Assembly (NCBI GenBank): GCA_017415025.1 | Contig: JAFQJH010000015.1 | Location: 1 to 40,333 of the forward strand | Source: Clostridia bacterium | GTDB lineage: Bacteria > Bacillota > Clostridia > Oscillospirales > Acutalibacteraceae | Reading direction: 5' to 3' | DNA length: 40,333 nt | Shown here: one piece after another, positions 7,982 to 16,592 of the stretch | Layout of the letters: every line of letters begins with the position of its first letter | Position numbering within the stretch: position 1 is the stretch's first letter | Made by a program: the position numbers and the translations under genes | Notes under the pieces: generated by a model | What the model was told of the DNA's origin: nothing | What the model saw: the letters and a program-made list of their open reading frames with translations, nothing else | Database searches by the model: none

Positions 7982-9115
7982 ATGATTTATTTGGATAACG
8001 CCGCTACAACATTTCCGAAGCCGGAAGAAGTGTATCAGGCAGTAGATTATACACAACGAAATATGGCAGTAAATGTTGGTCGAGGCAGCTATAAGGTTGC
8101 ATCTGATGCTATGAAGGTAGTGGATGAAACTAGATACTTGATGGCGGATTTGCTTGGTGTAGAGAACCCAAATAATGTAGTTTTTACACCGTCTGCAACC
8201 ATAGCGGCTAACCAAATTATCATGGGATTAGAGTGGGATGAATATAAGACGGTTTATGTCACCCCTTTCGAGCACAATGCGATAGCGCGACCTCTCCACT
8301 TGATGAAGGAACGGTATAATTTTGAGATTGTTCTTTTGCCATTTGATCCACATACTCAAGAATTTAATAGAGAAGAGGCGGAAAAGCTGTTTTCTCAAAA
8401 TCCACCAGACTATGTATTTGTGAATCATATAAGCAATGTAACAGGGATGATTGTTCCAATTGATGCGATTACAGAACTTGCAAAGCAACATGATGCAATA
8501 GTTGTTGTTGATGCTTCGCAATCTGCAGGCCTCGAACCCCTTAACATGAAAAAGTCAAATATTGATTATGTTGTTTTTGCAGGTCACAAGAATCTGTATG
8601 CATCCTGGGGGATCGGTGGTTTTGTTTCGGCATCTGCAGCACGCTTAACAACAGCGCTTGCCGGAGGAACAGGCTCGGATTCACTAAACTTAAATATGGC
8701 TTCTGATTCTCCAGTAGGTTTTGAAGTAGGTAGTGCAAATATCATTGCTATATCAAGCTTAAACGCTTCTTTGAAATGGTTAAAGACAACTGGAATGTCT
8801 GCTATAGCCGACAAAAAAGCACAATTGATGAAACATCTAATTCAGGGGTTGAGGGAGATCGGAGTTAAGTTGTATTTGCCGACTCATCATACCAGTGTTC
8901 TTTCCTTTAATGTGGATGGCTATAGTGCAAATGAGGTTGGTACAATTTTGAGCGAAGAGTATGATGTGGCAGTTAGAACGGGTTATCACTGTGCGCCATA
9001 TATTCATGATTTGATTGGCTCTCGTGAATATGGTGGAACCGTTAGAGTAAGTGTGGGATATTTCAATACCGAAGAAGATATCAATTTGTTGCTAGATGGA
9101 ATAAGGAGTTTGTAA
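7982..9115 (+). CDS. cysteine desulfurase, SspA/DndA-type sulfur donor
   Basis: This 377-aa class V aminotransferase-fold enzyme opens MIYLDNAATTFPKP, the hallmark of the cysteine desulfurase family. Visible active-site residues are H98, D177 (VVVDASQS), the PLP-binding lysine K203 in AGHKNLY, and the sulfur-carrying cysteine C337 in TGYHCAPY. It takes sulfur from L-cysteine as a protein persulfide. Inside this operon the expected acceptor is the PAPS-reductase-like protein encoded 6 kb upstream. Its stop codon overlaps the next start (TAATG), so it is cotranslated with the helicase gene. General Fe-S assembly is possible but no scaffold gene is nearby. The family call is secure; the defence role comes from context. 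Confidence 0.92.
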   Translation: MIYLDNAATTFPKPEEVYQAVDYTQRNMAVNVGRGSYKVASDAMKVVDETRYLMADLLGVENPNNVVFTPSATIAANQIIMGLEWDEYKTVYVTPFEHNAIARPLHLMKERYNFEIVLLPFDPHTQEFNREEAEKLFSQNPPDYVFVNHISNVTGMIVPIDAITELAKQHDAIVVVDASQSAGLEPLNMKKSNIDYVVFAGHKNLYASWGIGGFVSASAARLTTALAGGTGSDSLNLNMASDSPVGFEVGSANIIAISSLNASLKWLKTTGMSAIADKKAQLMKHLIQGLREIGVKLYLPTHHTSVLSFNVDGYSANEVGTILSEEYDVAVRTGYHCAPYIHDLIGSREYGGTVRVSVGYFNTEEDINLLLDGIRSL

Positions 9116-11271
9116 TGATGTCATTCAAAGATATCGAAATAAATACTGAATATAGATCTGGCAAGAGCGATGTTATTAAGGATTTCTATATTCCTGTCTT
9201 ATCTCGTGCAGTTAAATATAAGCGCGCAGTTGGTTTCTTTTCTTCTACAGCATTGATTCAAATTGCAAAGGGAATATCGGAGATGGTCATTAACGGTGGA
9301 CACATTCAGCTGATAGCATCCCCCAGACTTTCCGAAGAAGATATACTCGCAATTCAAAAAGGTTATGAATCTCGGGAGCAGATAGTAACAAACGCAATTA
9401 TGCGAGAGTTTAAAGAGCCGACAAGTTATTTTGAGAGCGAACGACTTAATATGCTCGCAACATTGATCGCCGTCGGTAAGCTGGATATTAAAATAGCATT
9501 TACCCATGGACGTAACCAGCTTGGTATTTATCACGAAAAGATGGGGCTTGTATATGATTCAGATAATAACGTTATCGCTTTTTCAGGATCAACAAATGAG
9601 TCAGAAACCGCATTTGTTGATAACTATGAAGTGATGGATGTGTATTGCTCATGGCAGTCATCTTTCGAAGAGAAAAAAGTTGCTCAAAAAGAATTGGCGT
9701 TCCATATGCTTTGGACAAATGCTGACTCTCATGTAACGATCATAGATTTCCCTGAGATTGCGGTTAAGAAGCTGTTGGAGTACAAGCGAGATAAAGTTGA
9801 TAGCCAAGTTGATGATATTGAATGTTCTTTAAGGGAAAGAGAAGCCGAAAGCGTTGCGAAAAATGTTTTTCGTGTTCCTCCTGACGTTTCGTTCGATGAC
9901 CACCCATATCAATTGGAAGCTATAAACAATTGGATGGAATCAGATGGACAAGGAATATTTGATATGGCAACAGGCGCAGGCAAAACTTTTACTGCACTAG
10001 GTGCATTATCTGCTTTGTCGGAGAAACTAAAAGACAATATAGGCGTTATTATCCTTTGTCCATATCAGCATTTGGTTGAGCAATGGGTTGAAGATATAAA
10101 GCGATTTAATGTGACTCCGCTAATTTGTTATTCTAAATACGATTGGAAAAAGAAATTCAAACTAACACTTAGCGATTATAAGCTGGGGGTAATCAAGAAT
10201 TTCTGTGCAATAATGGTCAACGCATCTTATTCCACAGATTACGTTCAAGATATTTTGCGCGCTGCAAAAGGCAATCTTTGCATTGTTGTAGATGAAGCAC
10301 ATAACTTTGGCGCGAAACGTTTGCAAAAATGCATGCTAGAAAATTTCAAATACAGATTGGCATTATCAGCAACCTTGGAACGTCATCATGATGAAGAAGG
10401 AACGCAAAGTCTGTACAATTATTTCAAAAAAGTGTGCATCACTTTTACGCTTGAGGATGCTATAAAGCAAGGATTTTTAACTCCGTACTATTATCATCCT
10501 GTTGTTGTCAATCTAGAACCGGATGAACTTCAAGAATATACGGAACTAACAGAGAAGATAATTAATATTCTTCGAAAGAATCCAGGGGATGAACTACCCA
10601 AATCAGCAGAGATGTTGCTCATTAAGAGAGCAAGGATTATAGCCGGCGCTCGTAATAAGTTACATATTCTTGAAGAACTTATGGAGGAATACAAACACGA
10701 CAACAATATCTTAGTGTATTGTGGTGCGACAAAAGTGTTCACTGATCGAGAAGATGATTACGACGAGGATGATGCGCGACAAATAGAGCGAGTCGTAGAT
10801 ATTCTTGGAAACAAATTGAACATGAGAGTATCTATGTTCACATCCAAAGAAGATGCTCAGGAAAGAGAACGAATTAAAGAGAGTTTCGCAGAAGGCCATT
10901 TGTTACAGGCTTTAGTTGCAATTAAATGCTTAGATGAAGGTGTAAACATACCTGGCATTAGAACTGCGTTTATTATGGCTAGCAGTACTAATCCTAAGGA
11001 ATACGTTCAACGACGCGGCCGTGTGTTACGTCGGGCCAAAGGAAAACAATTTGCGGTTATATATGATTTTATTACATTGCCGAGAAGCTTAGATTCTACT
11101 GAAAGAGTAAGCAACGTAGATTGTGAAATAGCATTATTCAAACGCGAAAAAGAACGCCTAGACGATTTTGTTAGGCTTTGTGAAAATCCGTCTGAATCGT
11201 ATAAACTTGTTGATAGAATCAACGAGTATTATCAGTTGAACTACATAGGAGGACATGATTATGGAATATGA
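9115..11271 (+). CDS. PLD-family nuclease domain fused to an SF2 DEAH helicase (putative restriction effector)
   Basis: The 718-aa protein combines two enzymes. Residues about 15-200 are a phospholipase D-like domain with an HxK motif (H140, K142, D148 in YHEKMGLVYD, then FSGSTNES). Residues about 260-690 are a superfamily 2 helicase: ATGAGKT (285-291), DEAH (393-396), LSATLE (about 416), GVNIP and QRRGRVLRR (about 632). Such PLD-helicase fusions are common in restriction and defence loci and probably translocate along and cut DNA. It sits between the sulfur donor and the DndD-like ATPase, where Dnd and Ssp loci keep their restriction modules (DndFGH, SspFGH); I cannot assign it to a named subunit from memory. 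The first ATG overlaps the upstream stop. Only one HxK copy is visible, so a dimer would be needed for PLD catalysis. Confidence 0.8.
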   Translation: MMSFKDIEINTEYRSGKSDVIKDFYIPVLSRAVKYKRAVGFFSSTALIQIAKGISEMVINGGHIQLIASPRLSEEDILAIQKGYESREQIVTNAIMREFKEPTSYFESERLNMLATLIAVGKLDIKIAFTHGRNQLGIYHEKMGLVYDSDNNVIAFSGSTNESETAFVDNYEVMDVYCSWQSSFEEKKVAQKELAFHMLWTNADSHVTIIDFPEIAVKKLLEYKRDKVDSQVDDIECSLREREAESVAKNVFRVPPDVSFDDHPYQLEAINNWMESDGQGIFDMATGAGKTFTALGALSALSEKLKDNIGVIILCPYQHLVEQWVEDIKRFNVTPLICYSKYDWKKKFKLTLSDYKLGVIKNFCAIMVNASYSTDYVQDILRAAKGNLCIVVDEAHNFGAKRLQKCMLENFKYRLALSATLERHHDEEGTQSLYNYFKKVCITFTLEDAIKQGFLTPYYYHPVVVNLEPDELQEYTELTEKIINILRKNPGDELPKSAEMLLIKRARIIAGARNKLHILEELMEEYKHDNNILVYCGATKVFTDREDDYDEDDARQIERVVDILGNKLNMRVSMFTSKEDAQERERIKESFAEGHLLQALVAIKCLDEGVNIPGIRTAFIMASSTNPKEYVQRRGRVLRRAKGKQFAVIYDFITLPRSLDSTERVSNVDCEIALFKREKERLDDFVRLCENPSESYKLVDRINEYYQLNYIGGHDYGI

Positions 11272-11446
11272 TGTTGTAAATACTGACAATCAAAACGAAG
11301 CACTTGACGAGTCAAAATTGCAGCGCCTTAAAACTCGTGTCTATATGATGGAACGTGAGAATTACAAAACGAAAAAGCTCAAAGACAACGAGATGGTAGA
11401 AAAAATCATTAAGCTTATTATTCAGGAGGTCGAAAATGTTAATTAA
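11261..11446 (+). CDS. small charged helical protein within the defence operon
   Basis: A 61-aa protein beginning MEYDVVNTDNQN. I chose the ATG at 11261 because AGGAGG (11247-11252) is 8 bases upstream; an in-frame ATG at 11255 is only 2 bases from it. The protein is rich in lysine and glutamate and is predicted by eye to be almost fully helical (ESKLQRLKTRVYMMERENYK). I do not recognise a family. It overlaps both neighbours (helicase end 11271, ATPase start 11436), so translation is coupled, and it may be a bridging subunit between helicase and ATPase. Confidence 0.7.
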   Translation: MEYDVVNTDNQNEALDESKLQRLKTRVYMMERENYKTKKLKDNEMVEKIIKLIIQEVENVN

Positions 11447-13421
11447 ACAGATTGCGCTGAAAAATTTCAGACAGTATAAAGATCTCCAAGTAGTTCAATT
11501 CTCTTGTGATAAAGAGAAAAATGTTACTGTTATTTTAGGTGACAACACGAGTGGCAAAACCACACTTATTCAGGCATTCAATTGGTGCTTGTATGGAGTA
11601 ACCTCTTTCAAAACAAGAGAATTGATCAACTCAGAAACGCTACAGGAAATGAGCATATTTTCCTCCGCTGAGGTTTCAGTTGAAGTGGAGTTGCAGCATG
11701 AGGACAAGTTGTATGTTATTCGCAGAACCCAAGTTGTAACGAAAAATGAAGGAAATAAACCATCCTGCACGAGGGCAACCTTGAAAGTCGAGTATAAGGA
11801 ACAAAACGGAGAAATGCAGGAAGTCCCCACATTTGAATGCCAAAACACTATAAATAAAATATTGCCTGAAGCTCTCTCCGGTTACTTCTTCTTTGATGGT
11901 GAACATGTATCCGAAATCAATAGCAAGGGCAATGTTGTCTCTGCTGTTAGAGGTCTCATGGGGCTTGAAACTATCAGCGAAGCTGTTGATCATTTCTCGC
12001 CCAAAAAGACTAATTCTGTCATTAGCAAACTGCAAAAAGAATTGGATATTGGTCAGGATGAAAAGAGTGTGCGGCTCAGGAGGGATCTTGATACCGCAAA
12101 AGAAAAGCTTCAGACACTTGAAGCTCGAGAAGCACAGGTAAGAGAGGAAATTGCTTACTTTGAAGGACGTAAGAAAGAATTAACGGCATTGATACTTGCA
12201 AACGCAGATACCAAAGCACGTCAGGAAGAAAAGACACGTGTAGAACGTGATATAGAATTTTTGCAGAGAAATCAGGTTGATGTTGAACAGCAGATTGTTC
12301 GGGACTTTACTAGAAACGCTTATAAATTCTTCGCATTGGCACTGTATTCTAAGGTCTATCGTGTGATTGCGGATGCAAAGCAAGATGGCGAAGGCATTCC
12401 TAAAATGCATTTCGATTCTATTGAATACATTTTGCAGCGCGGAAAGTGTATCTGCGGTGCTGATTTGACAATGAATCAAGGTGCAGTGAATCATATTAGA
12501 TATGAACAAAGCTTGCTTCCTCCGCAACATATCGGTACCACGATTCGCGAGTTCAGGCGGGATTGCCAGCGTTACGAAACCGAAATTGAAAACTATGCTG
12601 AAACCATCAGGGCGGACTATATCCGAATTAGAGAAAATGCGAATCAGTTAGATGATAAGCATGCTCATTTTACGGAATTAAGCAGATCAATTCAAGGTAA
12701 CATTGATGTTGGCAAATACGAACGCGATAATGAGGAAAACGATAGAGTACTTACCGCAAAGAGAAATCTTCTTCTTGAAATCACGTCTGCGATTGGTGAA
12801 GTGAAAAATCAGATTCAATCGCTTGAAAGTGCTATAACTGGATTGCGCGTGTCTACTGAGAAAAACAAGAAAATCACTGCAGCTATTGCATATGCTACTA
12901 GAATTTATGAGTGGTTCCAGGCAAGCTATGACAACTCTGAACGTGTCGTAAAAGAAGATCTGTATGCAAGCATAAATATGCTGTTTTCTCAGATGTATCA
13001 CGGTCAACGCGTTGTAGAGATAGATGATAACTATCATATTACGCTCAAAGTGGATAGTGGAAATGGTGTGTTTGTAAATGACACTTCACCTGGACTTGAT
13101 ACGGTAAAGAATTTTGCTTTCATTGCTGGTATTGTAGATTTGGCTAGAAAGAAAGCAAAAGCTAAAGAAAATGCGCCTGGTGAAATTGAATATTCTAGCG
13201 AACCGTATCCAATTGTTATGGATGCGCCGTTCTCTAATGCCGACGAGAAACACATCGCTAATATTTCAAGAGTACTTCCTCAGGTTGCAGAGCAGGTTAT
13301 ACTTGTGGTTATGAATAAGGATTGGGAGTTTGCGCAGTCTGATATGAGTGAAAAAGTTGGCATGATCTATCAGATTGTCAAGCATTCTGAAATCAAGTCT
13401 TCGGTTAGGAGGGATGGCTAA
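11436..13421 (+). CDS. DndD/SMC-like ATPase
   Basis: The 661-aa protein is a split ABC-type ATPase like SMC, Rad50 and DndD. It has Walker A GDNTSGKTT at 35-43, the DndD-typical YFFFDGEHV near 150-156, a long coiled coil (about 190-510) interrupted by a CICGADL turn near 338 that recalls a zinc hook, and a C-terminal Walker B/D-loop IVMDAPFSNADEKH near 593-606. DndD supplies ATPase and nicking activity in double-strand phosphorothioation; related ATPases also serve as restriction subunits. Here the modification role seems already filled by the SspB/SspC-like proteins, so this one may belong to the restriction block with the helicase. AGGAGG lies upstream of the ATG and the next gene overlaps its stop by one base (TAATG). 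Confidence 0.78.
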   Translation: MLIKQIALKNFRQYKDLQVVQFSCDKEKNVTVILGDNTSGKTTLIQAFNWCLYGVTSFKTRELINSETLQEMSIFSSAEVSVEVELQHEDKLYVIRRTQVVTKNEGNKPSCTRATLKVEYKEQNGEMQEVPTFECQNTINKILPEALSGYFFFDGEHVSEINSKGNVVSAVRGLMGLETISEAVDHFSPKKTNSVISKLQKELDIGQDEKSVRLRRDLDTAKEKLQTLEAREAQVREEIAYFEGRKKELTALILANADTKARQEEKTRVERDIEFLQRNQVDVEQQIVRDFTRNAYKFFALALYSKVYRVIADAKQDGEGIPKMHFDSIEYILQRGKCICGADLTMNQGAVNHIRYEQSLLPPQHIGTTIREFRRDCQRYETEIENYAETIRADYIRIRENANQLDDKHAHFTELSRSIQGNIDVGKYERDNEENDRVLTAKRNLLLEITSAIGEVKNQIQSLESAITGLRVSTEKNKKITAAIAYATRIYEWFQASYDNSERVVKEDLYASINMLFSQMYHGQRVVEIDDNYHITLKVDSGNGVFVNDTSPGLDTVKNFAFIAGIVDLARKKAKAKENAPGEIEYSSEPYPIVMDAPFSNADEKHIANISRVLPQVAEQVILVVMNKDWEFAQSDMSEKVGMIYQIVKHSEIKSSVRRDG

Positions 13422-13912
13422 TGTTTACTGGCGATATTTATATTCGTGGCAAATATGCTACGTATTTGAAGTATTTAAGCCAAAAGACCGAAAAAAACGA
13501 TCACAAAGAGAAAGTTGCCGGTGTCTTTGAAAGAATGATAGATGTATACATGACCGCGGCAATTGTAGGCGTTAACTATGGTCTGAAGCGCGAAGATGAG
13601 AATACAAATTCTGATACGGTTAAGATTTTTGCAGATGTTGTGAACCGAGAGCAGAATAACCTTATTTCAATTTTTAGAATAGTTATGCTTGTTGATAATA
13701 CGACAGGTCTCAATGCTGATGAAAAAATTGATAGAGCGTTTAAGAATCCCGATACACCGGAGAATATGAAGCTCTTTAATGCTTATGTTCGAGGCGGTAT
13801 CGAGTGGTTGTACGAACAGTTTACTACAGGAGCAACTACGAGGGATGAATACATTACAAAAATTCATGAAATTGTAGAAGCATTCAGCGAAGAGAATGTG
13901 ATTTTAATGTAA
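13421..13912 (+). CDS. unrecognised 163-aa defence-operon protein
   Basis: The protein starts MFTGDIYIRGKYATYLKYLS and appears alpha-helical. A central stretch reads FERMIDVYMTAAIVGVNYGL and acidic regions follow. I do not recognise its family. Its position just after a DndD-like ATPase is where Dnd loci keep DndE, a small nicked-DNA-binding protein. The length is somewhat above DndE (about 120 aa) and I did not see the DndE pattern clearly. The start overlaps the previous stop, with GGAGGG upstream, so it is surely translated with the ATPase. It is best treated as a partner of that ATPase. Confidence 0.7.
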   Translation: MFTGDIYIRGKYATYLKYLSQKTEKNDHKEKVAGVFERMIDVYMTAAIVGVNYGLKREDENTNSDTVKIFADVVNREQNNLISIFRIVMLVDNTTGLNADEKIDRAFKNPDTPENMKLFNAYVRGGIEWLYEQFTTGATTRDEYITKIHEIVEAFSEENVILM

Positions 13913-13968
13913 TTCGCTTTTATGTGCTTACACATTGAGGTTATCAATTTTAAAATAGGAGGTTTAAA

Positions 13969-15273
13969 ATGACAATTATCGAAGCTGCTGTTAAGGTGCT
14001 ACAAAATTATCCAATTGGACTTACAGCAAAAGAAATATACGAGCAAATTGTGGAAAACAGTTACTATGATTTTGGCGCACAAGACCCCGAAGGTGTTTTA
14101 AGCATTGAACTAAAAAGGCATTGCGAAGGCGCCAAAATTAGTCAACAATCTCACGACAAGTGTTTAGTATGCGAGAAACAAGGCAATAATACAATATATA
14201 AAATGCGTTTTGTTAAGGGGCAAGTAATGGACAATAATAAAAAAATAAAATATGTTAGCACGGAAATTAATGGCATAAGAATATTTACGTTTATTATGAC
14301 TGTTAATGATCTTGCCAACATTAGTTATGTAGCGGTAAGAGGAAAAGATGAAGAAGAGGGAGCTGTCCAACGAGTATTAAATCGGCAAAGGATTGCTTCG
14401 ATAAAGAACTATGTTCTTAATGATAATATGTTCGTAAATACTTTTGTGTTGAATTGGACTAATGTTGACACCGTTCCAACTATTACGGATGAATATATTG
14501 ATATGCCTATTGTATATGCCTCTGCACAGCTTATTGATGGTCAGCATCGGTTAGAGGGATTAAAGTTGGCTATTAAGGAAAAGCCTGAAATCGCACAAAA
14601 AGATATTATCGTTTCTATGGCGCTAAATTTAGAAACAGTTGATGCAGCAAAAATATTCCTGAATATAAACTCAGAACAAAAACCTGTTCCTAAGAGCTTG
14701 ATTTATGATTTATATGGCGTTACGGCAGAAGATAGAAACTTTGCTGTTAATAGAGCGACTGATATTGCAGAGATTCTGAATCAAAATGTTGATTCACCAT
14801 TTTATAATGTTATAAAATATCCTGGCGCACCTCGCGGCAAAGGAAAATTAGATTTGTCTACAGTAGTAACTGCCCTCAAAAAATATGTGGATCATGATGG
14901 CAAATTGGAGGAATATAATATTTCCAATCTAGTCTTACAGGCTAATATTTTGCAGAATTATTTTAGAGCTTTAAAATATCATGCAGACAAAACATCGAAA
15001 TGGAGTAATATTGGACAAAATATATTCTTCAAAGCTGCCGGATTTATTGGTGCGATAGAATTCTTTATGGAGTATGTGTTACCCAAATGTGTTGCGGCTA
15101 AGAGTTTTAAAGAGGAGAAAATTGTTCAGTTATTTGATTTTGAACTTGTTGAGTTAATCACTCCTAAGGATATCGAAACTACAGATGGAAGAACTGCTCG
15201 AAAGAGAGTTATTGATAATTTGAAGGATGCGTTTTTGTCTGATATCCCTGGGGAATCTGATTATGATGTATAA
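13969..15273 (+). CDS. DGQHR-domain (DndB-like) protein with N-terminal HARE-HTH domain
   Basis: The 434-aa protein has two domains. Residues 1-78 match the HARE-HTH plan (start MTIIEAAVKVLQNY, then GLTAKEIYEQIVENSYYDFG, ending in a small winged strand), a winged helix found in chromatin proteins and restriction enzymes and proposed to sense modified DNA. From about residue 90 it is a DGQHR protein with the name-giving motif LIDGQHRLEGLKLA (D190 to R194). DndB, the regulator of Dnd phosphorothioation, carries this domain. A HARE-DGQHR fusion would link modification sensing to control of the pathway. It has its own AGGAGG site 57 bases after the preceding gene. An ATG with residues MDNNKKIKY near 14227 could start a HARE-less form, but no good RBS is seen. 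Confidence 0.78.
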   Translation: MTIIEAAVKVLQNYPIGLTAKEIYEQIVENSYYDFGAQDPEGVLSIELKRHCEGAKISQQSHDKCLVCEKQGNNTIYKMRFVKGQVMDNNKKIKYVSTEINGIRIFTFIMTVNDLANISYVAVRGKDEEEGAVQRVLNRQRIASIKNYVLNDNMFVNTFVLNWTNVDTVPTITDEYIDMPIVYASAQLIDGQHRLEGLKLAIKEKPEIAQKDIIVSMALNLETVDAAKIFLNINSEQKPVPKSLIYDLYGVTAEDRNFAVNRATDIAEILNQNVDSPFYNVIKYPGAPRGKGKLDLSTVVTALKKYVDHDGKLEEYNISNLVLQANILQNYFRALKYHADKTSKWSNIGQNIFFKAAGFIGAIEFFMEYVLPKCVAAKSFKEEKIVQLFDFELVELITPKDIETTDGRTARKRVIDNLKDAFLSDIPGESDYDV

Positions 15274-16066
15274 TACGTGTAAATGTCAAGAGATTTTTCG
15301 TACTCGATTTACCGGCAGTAGTGGTGTACCTTTTCAAGATTTTAGAAGCGGGAAAGCAATCAGGTTAATGACCGTAGATCTTGCGGATTTAACACGGTAT
15401 AGGTCGGAAAAAAACCGCGATATGGGGACGTTTTACTACAAATCAGTATTATCTTTCGCTGAAGGATTAGCCTGTGTTTCTCGTAAAAACTATACCTGGG
15501 CTACAATAAAGTTGTATTATTCCACATATTTCGGACTACGTTCGTTATTGCTATCTCGTAATCATGTGCTAGTAAGAGCAAATAGAAATTTGTATTATTT
15601 TGAAATCAAACCAGGTGCCATATTTCTTCCACTGACAGACAACACAGATCATGGCGGAACAATAGAAGTGTATAGTAAAATATTTGGTTCCTCTGATTTT
15701 ATGTGTATAGATGAGATAGACGGAAAGCCGTTATTACTTTGGTTAAAGAATTGTAGAGAAGTTGTAAATTATAAAGATGAAGAGTTCCATGATCCAGATG
15801 TTTCTGAATATTGGGAATACATTGATCAAAAACTAGAACACACTTCTATTCATACCGTAGTTGATGAATTTACCAACAGGAAGAAAGATAGCTGTACGTC
15901 GATAGATACCGCTATACTTGCAATTTCTGTAAACCGAATATTAACAACGGCTCAGGAAATACGAAATAACGGTGTTGAGGTAATGAGCGACGAGCAAAAG
16001 TGGTGGATTAGATCAATTCTTGACGGATTGGTTGACAAGTCCTTTCTTGAAAAGATAATAGTGTAG
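15263..16066 (+). CDS. HEPN-like protein closing the defence operon
   Basis: The 267-aa protein begins MMYNTCKCQEIF. I chose 15263 because GGGGA lies about 8 bases upstream and the start overlaps the previous gene by 11 bases, as elsewhere in this operon. The segment LSFAEGLACVSRKNYTWATI followed by KLYYSTYFGLRSLL (about residues 62-95) resembles the long amphipathic helices of HEPN-fold proteins. The RxxxxH ribonuclease motif is not obvious, so it may be a non-catalytic binding domain. The C-terminal half (WWIRSILDGLVDKSFLEKII) is helical. I do not recognise a named family. Its overlap makes it a genuine member of the system rather than a neighbour. Confidence 0.65.
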   Translation: MMYNTCKCQEIFRTRFTGSSGVPFQDFRSGKAIRLMTVDLADLTRYRSEKNRDMGTFYYKSVLSFAEGLACVSRKNYTWATIKLYYSTYFGLRSLLLSRNHVLVRANRNLYYFEIKPGAIFLPLTDNTDHGGTIEVYSKIFGSSDFMCIDEIDGKPLLLWLKNCREVVNYKDEEFHDPDVSEYWEYIDQKLEHTSIHTVVDEFTNRKKDSCTSIDTAILAISVNRILTTAQEIRNNGVEVMSDEQKWWIRSILDGLVDKSFLEKIIV

Positions 16067-16087
16067 AAATGAGAGATATTATTTCTT

Positions 16088-16513
16088 ATGGTATGTGAAT
16101 TGATACACGACCCAGTTTTCCTCGCAGGAAAGTCGGAGGTTGCAACAAAAGAAGATTTGCAAGTTGCACAAGATTTGCTTGATACGCTGATGGCGCACAA
16201 GGATAGCTGTGTCGGTATGGCAGCGAATATGATCGGTGTGAGCAAACGAATCATCGCCTTTCTCGACGAGAGTGGACAAACTCCTACATACACGGTGATG
16301 CTCAATCCAGAGATTATCAAAAAAGACGGTGCGTACAACACCGAGGAGGGATGCCTGTCTCTTCTTGGTGGCCCGCGTCCGTGCAAACGCTATAAAACCA
16401 TCAAAGTTCAGTATCAAAACATGGAGATGCAGACTCGCATCAAAACCTACATTGGCTGGACGGCGCAGATTATTCAGCATGAAGTGGATCACTGCAATGG
16501 GATTTTGATATAA
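16088..16513 (+). CDS. peptide deformylase homologue (short form)
   Basis: The 141-aa protein carries all three deformylase motifs: GMAANMIG (motif 1, usually GxGLAAxQ), EEGCLSL (motif 2, with the metal-binding cysteine) and QHEVDHCNGILI (motif 3, HExxH with two metal-binding histidines and the catalytic glutamate). Deformylases remove the formyl group from nascent peptides. Normal Def proteins are about 150-190 aa, so this one is compact and has a Met in place of the usual Leu in motif 1. It follows the defence operon by 21 bases with no terminator between and only a weak RBS. It is probably a spare, element-borne deformylase; whether it serves defence is unknown. Confidence 0.85.
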   Translation: MVCELIHDPVFLAGKSEVATKEDLQVAQDLLDTLMAHKDSCVGMAANMIGVSKRIIAFLDESGQTPTYTVMLNPEIIKKDGAYNTEEGCLSLLGGPRPCKRYKTIKVQYQNMEMQTRIKTYIGWTAQIIQHEVDHCNGILI

Positions 16514-16592
16514 TAACCGAAATTCCCTCGTTTTCCTCTGGACTTTCGCGAACTCCTGTGGTACTGTTGTGTACTGCAAAGGAGGTGCGAAT

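Noticed and set aside
13421-13912. Naming the 163-aa protein DndE
   Set aside because: The position fits, but the length and sequence pattern do not clearly match DndE; left unnamed.
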